13,068 nucleotides of DNA from Pelobacter sp. UBA5610 (lineage in GTDB: Bacteria > Desulfobacterota > Desulfuromonadia > Desulfuromonadales > Syntrophotaleaceae): positions 1 through 13,068 of the forward strand of contig DIKU01000075.1 of the NCBI GenBank assembly GCA_002424645.1. The letters are read 5' to 3'. The notes beneath the pieces were generated by a model. The model was not told the origin of the DNA, did no database searches, and saw only the letters and a program-made list of their open reading frames with translations. Shown in pieces: positions 1 to 5,953 of this stretch (position 1 is the stretch's first letter; every line of letters starts with the position of its first letter). A program made the translations under genes and the position numbers.

Positions 1-404
1 GGAGCGGAAGGGATGCGTTTGTCGACAAAGTATTAAGCACCGCCGGTATTCCCATCGTGCATTTTACTGCACGCAAGGGGTATTCGATGCAGGAGGTTAC
101 GGCAAGGTTGAATGAGGCGCTTTCTCTACGTTTGGAGGCATGCGAACCGGTGGTTTTGTCGGTTGTCGCTCAAGAGGAGCAGGCATTGGTGGAAGAAGTT
201 GCAGAGGCGGTCGCTGAGATTGTTGCTGAAAAGGAGTCTTTTGAAATATCGCAGGTTCAAGTAATTGAGCATGCAGTTCCGATCTGTCCTGCCTGTAGTT
301 CCCCGATGATTAAACGGCAAGCCAAGAAAGGGCCGAATGCCGGAAAATACTTTTGGGCATGTTCGGCATTTCCGAAGTGTCGGAAGATTCAAGTTCTTGG
401 GTAG
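1..404 (+). CDS. DUF2726-type protein with C-terminal topoisomerase zinc ribbon (5' end outside window)
   Basis: The reading frame is open from the left edge, so only the last about 133 residues are seen and the true start lies upstream. The first visible residues (RDAFVDKVLSTAGIPIVHF) resemble the end of a DUF2726 domain, a family related to restriction-endonuclease-like and NERD folds. A Glu/Val/Ala-rich linker follows. The C-terminus has four cysteines in the pattern of a topoisomerase-I C4 zinc ribbon (CPAC, then WACSAFPKC), which in known proteins binds DNA. Function inferred: a DNA-binding, possibly nuclease-related protein; the catalytic part is not visible. The internal ATG at base 57 falls inside the conserved segment and is not the real start. 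It lies 124 nt upstream of the NERD helicase gene on the same strand, fitting a nucleic-acid-processing cluster. Confidence 0.75.
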   Translation, partial: SGRDAFVDKVLSTAGIPIVHFTARKGYSMQEVTARLNEALSLRLEACEPVVLSVVAQEEQALVEEVAEAVAEIVAEKESFEISQVQVIEHAVPICPACSSPMIKRQAKKGPNAGKYFWACSAFPKCRKIQVLG

Positions 405-443
405 GCAGGTTTATTTCTGAGATTTGGTTGTGAAATTGGCCCT

Positions 444-459
444 TTAAAGCATTAAAGCA
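444..459. repeat. Perfect tandem 8-bp repeat TTAAAGCA x2
   Basis: Two adjacent copies of TTAAAGCA lie in the 124-nt gap before the NERD helicase gene, about 70 nt upstream of its start. The location would suit an operator or promoter element for the cluster, but no convincing -35/-10 pair was recognised around it. The repeat is a direct observation; any regulatory role is a guess. Confidence 0.35.
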
Positions 460-514
460 AGAACGATTTCGGCCACTATAGGGCGGCTTCAGATCGTAAT
501 AAGTTTTTTGATTC

Positions 515-519
515 GAGGA
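515..519 (+). promoter_or_regulatory. Ribosome binding site GAGGA deciding the start at 529
   Basis: GAGGA sits 9 nt before the ATG at 529. The frame also offers a TTG at 508, but the purine-rich site lies downstream of that codon and no comparable site precedes it, so 529 is the better start. Confidence 0.6.
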
Positions 520-528
520 CTATCGTCA

Positions 529-2310
529 ATGGCCACATTAATCCCCAGCATAAGTTGCTGTAAATTCGCAACAACAGGCGAACGTCGCTTTGCGCAGCGC
601 CTGGAGAGCAAGTTGGAAGAGGATTATTTGTGCTGGTACGATGTTCCCGTGGGCACCGGTCATCTGCACCCCGATTTTATTTTGCTGCATCCTTTGCGAG
701 GCATCATCGTTTTAGAGGTAAAGGACTGGCGCCTTGATAATATCCAGTCTTTTGACCGATTTCATGTAACCCTGCATACACAATGCGGTCAGGTTCAAAA
801 AGCCAACCCTCTTGAACAGGCACGTCAATATGCACATGCGGTCGTCAATGTCCTCGAACGGGATCCGCAACTGATCCGCGCCGAAGGGCGAGGTCAGGGC
901 AAACTGCTCTTCCCCTGGAGCTATGGCGTTATCCTGACACGTATTACCCGCAAGGCCTTCGATCAGACTGACCTCGGCGAGGTGATGCCGGACCATCGCG
1001 TCATCTGTCAGGATGAGATGCTGGAGGCCGTGGATGCAGGGGATTTCCAACAACGACTATGGGATATGTTCACTGTCGGCAACTGGGGTGCCATGACCGT
1101 GCCGCAAATCGACCGGGTACGCTGGCATCTTTTTCCAGAGATCCGTATCCCGCATAAGCAGGCCTCGTTGTTTGATTCCATGGAGGAAGATAGCCAGGAA
1201 CTACCCGATCTGCTGAAAGTCATGGACCTGCAGCAGGAACAACTTGCTCGCAGCCTTGGCGAGGGCCATCGCGTCATTCACGGCGTCGCCGGATCGGGCA
1301 AGACCTTGATTCTTGGCTATCGCGCCGAGCATTTGGCCACGGTCTGCACCAGGCCGATCCTGGTGCTCTGTTACAATCGGGTGCTCGCCCAACGGCTGGA
1401 GCACTGGATGCGTTCTAAAGACATCTCCGACAAGGTGCATGTCCATACATTTCATGCCTGGTGCCGTTTGCAGCTGAAAACCTACAATGTGCCGCTACCC
1501 GTCTGCCACGCTCCCGATCAAGAATTCTTTGATCATCTGGTCGAAAAAGTCATTGCCGAAGTCGACCGTAAATTCATCCCGGCTGGGCAATACGATGCGG
1601 TCCTCATCGATGAGGGCCATGATTTCCGGCCCGAATGGCTGAAGTTGGTGACACAGATGGTGGCCCCCCAAACCAATTCGCTGCTCGTGCTGTACGATGA
1701 TGCCCAGTCGATCTATGGGCAAAATCGGAAAAAAGGTTTCAGCTTCAAAAGTGTCGGTATCCAGGCCCAGGGGCGAACCACCATTCTCAAAGTCAATTAC
1801 CGCAACACCAAGGAAATTCTCGATTTCACAGCCCAATTCGTCAATCAGATCCTCACCCAGGAAGAGGCCGATGAAGACGGAATTCCACAATTGGCACCAG
1901 TGTCAGCCGGGCGCCATGGTTCCAAACCTTTGGTAATCAAACTCCCCTCCCTTTCAGAAGAGGCCTTATTTATAGCCCAGAGACTGCAGGCAGCTCGGAA
2001 AGAAGGGATGGCCTGGGGGGACATGGCAGTGTTGTACCGGGATGCCAAGTCCGGTGAAGCTTTGTTCAAAGCGCTGTGTGATGCAAAGGTTCCTTTTGAG
2101 GGCAAGACCAAGGTTAACTTTGATGAAAAGCAGGGGCGTGTGAAATTTCTTACCTTTCATAGCAGCAAGGGATTGGAATTTCCGTTTGTGGCTATATCTG
2201 GGGGGCATAGCATCGAAAATCTCAAGGGAGCTGGAGAGGAAGAGGCGCGGTTGCTCTATGTGGCCATGACCAGGGCGACTTCGCAGTTGGTTATGACTGT
2301 TGCGGGGTAG
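529..2310 (+). CDS. NERD nuclease-domain / UvrD-like SF1 helicase fusion
   Basis: A 593-residue protein predicted to bind and move along DNA using ATP, with an N-terminal nuclease-related (NERD) domain. In NERD, PD-(D/E)XK-like residues are visible: E18, D49 (HPDF) and E63-V-K65 (LEVKDW), plus the conserved EQARQYAHAV helix. SF1 helicase motifs follow: Walker A GVAGSGKT (252-259), Walker B LIDEGHDF (D361, E362), motif III LYDDAQSIY, motif IV VNYRNTKEI, motif V TFHSSKGLEFPFV and motif VI LLYVAMTRAT (near 575-584). UvrD proteins usually have DExQD in motif II; here it is DEGHD. The length suits the compact NERD-helicase group, not full UvrD/Rep. The start is ATG 529 with GAGGA upstream. The next gene starts 48 nt after the stop with no terminator seen, so an operon is likely. 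NERD helicases are often accessory or defence-associated; the cellular role here is inferred. Domain calls are firm. Confidence 0.9.
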   Translation: MATLIPSISCCKFATTGERRFAQRLESKLEEDYLCWYDVPVGTGHLHPDFILLHPLRGIIVLEVKDWRLDNIQSFDRFHVTLHTQCGQVQKANPLEQARQYAHAVVNVLERDPQLIRAEGRGQGKLLFPWSYGVILTRITRKAFDQTDLGEVMPDHRVICQDEMLEAVDAGDFQQRLWDMFTVGNWGAMTVPQIDRVRWHLFPEIRIPHKQASLFDSMEEDSQELPDLLKVMDLQQEQLARSLGEGHRVIHGVAGSGKTLILGYRAEHLATVCTRPILVLCYNRVLAQRLEHWMRSKDISDKVHVHTFHAWCRLQLKTYNVPLPVCHAPDQEFFDHLVEKVIAEVDRKFIPAGQYDAVLIDEGHDFRPEWLKLVTQMVAPQTNSLLVLYDDAQSIYGQNRKKGFSFKSVGIQAQGRTTILKVNYRNTKEILDFTAQFVNQILTQEEADEDGIPQLAPVSAGRHGSKPLVIKLPSLSEEALFIAQRLQAARKEGMAWGDMAVLYRDAKSGEALFKALCDAKVPFEGKTKVNFDEKQGRVKFLTFHSSKGLEFPFVAISGGHSIENLKGAGEEEARLLYVAMTRATSQLVMTVAG

Positions 2311-2358
2311 AAGGTTGGCTCTGCGGTTTTTGTTTATCTACGATTGGGTATTTCTGTA

Positions 2359-2760
2359 ATGAAACACATTCACGTCACCTGCGCCATTATCGAAAATGAC
2401 GGGTTGGTTCTCGCTGCCCAGCGTAGCGAGACCATGAGTATGCCGCTCAAATGGGAATTTCCTGGTGGCAAAATCGATCTGGGAGAATCCCCCGAAGAAT
2501 GTCTTCGGCGGGAATTGATTGAAGAGATGAGTATTCAGGTTTTCATCGAAAAAAGGCTTCCTGCCTGCACATACCATTATCCGGAGTTTGCGATTACCCT
2601 TTATCCATTTATCTGTTCTCTCAAGACGGAGGAGATTGTTCTCCACGAACATGCAGCCCTCACCTGGTTGCCCCCGGGAGAACTTCACTCCCTTGACTGG
2701 GCTGAAGCAGATTTGCCCGTTGTTGAGTCATATCTTGTAGCTTGTGGGGTACAGTCGTGA
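2359..2760 (+). CDS. Nudix hydrolase, MutT/NudG-like (d)NTP pyrophosphatase
   Basis: A 133-residue single-domain Nudix enzyme, the usual size for MutT/NudG proteins, which hydrolyse (d)NTPs, often damaged or modified ones, to the monophosphate plus pyrophosphate. The Nudix box is intact at residues 37-59: G37, E43, then R51-E52-L53-x-E55-E56. The usual final Gly is Ser58, a mild variant. The N-terminus (KHIHVTCAIIENDG) and the WEFPGGKI stretch are typical of the MutT/CTP-pyrophosphohydrolase group, but the substrate cannot be read from sequence. A TTG at 2344 is in frame, but ATG 2359 fits family starts better. No strong ribosome site was seen. The stop codon overlaps the GTG start of the downstream helicase by 4 nt, so the two are probably translationally coupled. 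That suggests nucleotide cleavage works together with the helicase/nuclease, rather than simple housekeeping sanitation. Confidence 0.9.
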   Translation: MKHIHVTCAIIENDGLVLAAQRSETMSMPLKWEFPGGKIDLGESPEECLRRELIEEMSIQVFIEKRLPACTYHYPEFAITLYPFICSLKTEEIVLHEHAALTWLPPGELHSLDWAEADLPVVESYLVACGVQS

Positions 2761-5700
2761 GTGGGCAGTTCCCCCATGGCATCTACGATGCACTTATCGA
2801 TGAATATTTAAGTGATGCTTTAGCTAAACACCCGGAGCTAAGGTCTGTTTTCGGGAAAATTGACCCAGAAGAGCAGCCTGGTCGTTACTCTGCATTTGTT
2901 GCGAAGGTGCTGGAACAAGCACTAAGAGAAGAATCCGAGCCGGAGAAACGGCTGGCGCTTTGCAACAGGATTCTCGCGCAAGTTGCTCAAGAGCCGGGTA
3001 AAGAACACCTTGAAAGACATCGACTTGTTCCAAAAGAAAAGCCACTTCTGCTAGAAATCACTCCGTCCAATTATGGAAGATCAGGAATTCCTCGCCCACA
3101 CACCTCGTTAGCTGAAAGCAGCCTTTTTACCGGCTCCCCTCAAGACCCTCAATTAGCCCATGAACTGCTTCAAGAGATGCGATCCTCGGATGCGGTAGAT
3201 ATCCTGGTCTCATTCATCAAATGGTCGGGCCTGCGCTTGTTGATGCCGGCTTTCGAGGATTTGCGGGATCGTGATGTGCCGGTTCGTTTAATTACGACCT
3301 CTTACATGGGGGCTTCTGATGCACCGGCCGTGGAGTGGCTGGCCCGGTTGCCGAATGTCGAGGTGCGCGTCTCCTACGATACCGAGCGCACCCGACTCCA
3401 TGCCAAAGCGTATCACTTCAAACGCAACAGCGGTTTCTCTACAGCCTACATTGGCTCAGCCAACATGTCACAGGCGGCCATCACCAGCGGCCTGGAATGG
3501 AACCTCAAGGTCACGGCGCAGGACATGGCGCATATCCTGGAGAAGTTTTCCGTCGAGTTCGAGACCTATTGGAACAGCCGCGAGTTTGTCTCCTTCGATC
3601 CAGAGCGGCCGGAGTTATTTCGCGCAGCCATTGCTCGCGGCAAGAAAGGAAATACCAATGGCCCGGCAGTCTTCTTCGATTTGCGTCCGCACCCCTTTCA
3701 GGAGCGTATTCTGGAGGCGCTGGAACGGGAGCGCACTTCCCATGATCGCTGGCGCAATCTGGTCATCGCCGCCACCGGCACGGGCAAGACGGTAGTCGCC
3801 GCCTTCGATTTCAAGCGCTTCTTCGATCAGAAGCAGAAGCAGGCCAGGCTGCTCTTCGTGGCCCACCGCCAAGAGATTCTCCAGCAGGCCCGCACCACTT
3901 TCGCCCATGTTCTGCGTGACCAAAATTTCGGGGAACTGCAGGTCGGTCCGTTTCAGGCCACTCGTTTGGAGCACCTCTTCTGTTCCGTCGGCATGCTGAC
4001 CAGTCGTCGCCTCTGGGAGCAGGTGGGGAGCGGCTTCTACGACTATATCGTCGTCGACGAAGCCCACCACGGCACCGCCAGCAGTTATCGGCCGCTCTTC
4101 GACCACTTTGCCCCGCAGATTCTCCTGGGTCTAACCGCCACCCCGGAACGGATGGACGGTGACAACGTGGCCGCCGATTTCGGCAATCGTTTCGCTGCCG
4201 AGATTCGCCTCCCGGAAGCGCTGGAGGAAAAGCTCCTCTGCCCCTTTCACTATTTCGGCGTGGCCGACCCGATCGCCATTAATGGCGAGCAGTTCTGGCG
4301 CAACGGCAGGTACGATGCTTCGGCCCTAGAAAACGTCTATGTGCTCGATAACGTCCGTGCCAAACAGCGCGTCGATGCCATCATTGCAGCGCTCCACCGC
4401 TATGAGCCCGATCTGACCGCCATCAAGGGGATCGGCTTCTGTGTCACCATCAAGCATGCCGAGTTCATGGCAGAGTCCTTCACGAACCTGGGAATCCCTG
4501 CAGCTGCCTATGTTTCCGGGGTAGACGATAACCGTTGCCGGGAGTTGCTGACCGACCTGAAAAGCGGCCGGCTCACCTTCCTCTTTACCGTGGACAAACT
4601 CAGTGAAGGGGTGGACGTGCCGGAGGTCAACACGGTGCTGTTTCTCCGCCCCACGGAGAGTCTGACCGTCTTCCTCCAGCAACTCGGGCGCGGCCTGCGC
4701 CATGCTCCGGGCAAGGACTGCCTCACCGTGCTCGACTTCGTTGGCCAGGCCCACCGCCGCTATCGGGTTGATACCAAACTAAAAGCGCTCCTCCCCCGGC
4801 ACCGCTTTTCCATCGACAGGGAAGTAGAGCAGGATTTCCCCCACCTCCCGGCCGGCTGCTCCATCCAGCTCGACCGCCTCTCCCGGCAGTATGTGATGGA
4901 GAACATCAGGGAGAACCTCGGCCGCCTGGCCGTGCAGGTACCTGACCGGCTACAGACCTTCAGTAGCGAAAGCGGCCAGGAGCTGACCTTCGGCAACTTC
5001 ATCCGCTACCACGATTACGAACCGGAAGTGCTCCTTGCCAAAGAATCCTGGTCGGGATGGAAAGCCAAGGCGCAATTGGCGCCGCCCCCCGACGATCCGG
5101 ATCTTGCACGGCTGAAGAAGACTCTGCTGCGCGCCGCCTTCATCAATGGTCCAGCGGAGCTTACCCGGTTGCGGCAGGTGCTGGCCAAGGTCGCCCAGGG
5201 TGCCATTGATGAGGCGTTGGCCCTGGCAGGGGATGCGGTCATGTCGGTCTACTATCGGCTGTGGGGAGACAAGGGGAGCAATCTCGGCATCGCCTCTCTG
5301 GACGATGCATTTCGCCGCCTGGCACGCAATCGGTCGATCCTGGACGACCTAGACGAAATCCTTGCCTGGTCGCAGGACACCACCGAGGTCAGCGGTCAGA
5401 TTCCGCAGCTCCCCTTCGCCTGTCCGCTGGAACTGCATGCCCATTACGGCGGTAAGGAGATTCAGGCGGTCTTTGGCCGGTCAAATCTGGAGACGGCCGG
5501 GCAGACAGGCGTGGGCTCGTTCCACTTCGCTGACGTAAAGACCTATGTGCTGCTGGTCACTTTTCAGAAGACCGAAAAGGAGTTCTCCCCGAGCACCATG
5601 TATGCCGATTACCCCATCAGCAGGGCGCTCATGCACTGGGAGTCACAGGCGAACACCGCACAGCATCACACCGACGGGCAGAACCTGATTCACCATCAGA

Positions 5701-5888
5701 AGCGGGGCTACACGATCCTGGTCTTTGCCCGTGCCCAGAAGAGGCGAAACAATGCCACTGTGCCGTTTACCTATCTGGGGCCGGTGGATGTGGTGAGTTA
5801 TGAGAGCGACCGGCCAATCAAGGTGGTGTGGCGGTTGCGGCATCCGATGCCGGTGGAGATGTTTGAGGATAATCGGCGGGGTGGGTGA
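2757..5888 (+). CDS. PLD-nuclease / DEAH-box helicase with DUF3427 domain
   Basis: A 1043-residue multidomain protein. After an N-terminal helical region (about 1-110) comes a phospholipase-D-like nuclease domain with one HKD-type site: L214-H215-A-K217 and later G233-S-A-N236. The Asp of HxKx4D is Lys222, so the motif is incomplete in its classical form; single-HKD enzymes usually pair two subunits. SF2 helicase motifs follow: Walker A ATGTGKT (339-345), motif Ia FVAHRQEIL, DEAH (434-437), motif III LGLTATPERMDG, motif V SEGVDVPEV and motif VI QQLGRGLRH (641-649). The C-terminal third, including HFADVKTYVLLVTF and TMYADYPIS, matches DUF3427. The start is taken as GTG 2757, which overlaps the Nudix stop (GTGA) and has GGGG 8 nt upstream; an in-frame TTG at 2742 is an alternative. 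Likely role inferred: ATP-driven DNA translocation with cleavage, in restriction or defence. GC content rises sharply inside the gene near 3180. Confidence 0.92.
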   Translation: MSGQFPHGIYDALIDEYLSDALAKHPELRSVFGKIDPEEQPGRYSAFVAKVLEQALREESEPEKRLALCNRILAQVAQEPGKEHLERHRLVPKEKPLLLEITPSNYGRSGIPRPHTSLAESSLFTGSPQDPQLAHELLQEMRSSDAVDILVSFIKWSGLRLLMPAFEDLRDRDVPVRLITTSYMGASDAPAVEWLARLPNVEVRVSYDTERTRLHAKAYHFKRNSGFSTAYIGSANMSQAAITSGLEWNLKVTAQDMAHILEKFSVEFETYWNSREFVSFDPERPELFRAAIARGKKGNTNGPAVFFDLRPHPFQERILEALERERTSHDRWRNLVIAATGTGKTVVAAFDFKRFFDQKQKQARLLFVAHRQEILQQARTTFAHVLRDQNFGELQVGPFQATRLEHLFCSVGMLTSRRLWEQVGSGFYDYIVVDEAHHGTASSYRPLFDHFAPQILLGLTATPERMDGDNVAADFGNRFAAEIRLPEALEEKLLCPFHYFGVADPIAINGEQFWRNGRYDASALENVYVLDNVRAKQRVDAIIAALHRYEPDLTAIKGIGFCVTIKHAEFMAESFTNLGIPAAAYVSGVDDNRCRELLTDLKSGRLTFLFTVDKLSEGVDVPEVNTVLFLRPTESLTVFLQQLGRGLRHAPGKDCLTVLDFVGQAHRRYRVDTKLKALLPRHRFSIDREVEQDFPHLPAGCSIQLDRLSRQYVMENIRENLGRLAVQVPDRLQTFSSESGQELTFGNFIRYHDYEPEVLLAKESWSGWKAKAQLAPPPDDPDLARLKKTLLRAAFINGPAELTRLRQVLAKVAQGAIDEALALAGDAVMSVYYRLWGDKGSNLGIASLDDAFRRLARNRSILDDLDEILAWSQDTTEVSGQIPQLPFACPLELHAHYGGKEIQAVFGRSNLETAGQTGVGSFHFADVKTYVLLVTFQKTEKEFSPSTMYADYPISRALMHWESQANTAQHHTDGQNLIHHQKRGYTILVFARAQKRRNNATVPFTYLGPVDVVSYESDRPIKVVWRLRHPMPVEMFEDNRRGG

Positions 5889-5941
5889 CGGACTTTTTGG
5901 GTAATTGAAAATAATTATGTGGGGTATTTGAGTTTAATTAG

Positions 5942-5949
5942 TAAGGAGG
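5942..5949 (+). promoter_or_regulatory. Strong Shine-Dalgarno TAAGGAGG for the PHP-ATPase gene
   Basis: A full-length TAAGGAGG match lies 4 nt before ATG 5954. It is the strongest ribosome site in the left cluster, so this gene is set up for independent, efficient translation, unlike the overlap-coupled Nudix/helicase pair before it. Confidence 0.75.
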
Positions 5950-5953
5950 AATT

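Noticed and set aside
3319..3795. 158-residue + strand frame inside the DUF3427 helicase gene
   Set aside because: Its translation is Ser/Pro/Arg-rich without motifs, while the overlapping frame encodes the PLD and Walker A motifs.
2757..5888. DISARM or type I/III restriction helicase
   Set aside because: No methyltransferase, DUF1998 or specificity gene is present; the C-terminal third matches DUF3427 instead.
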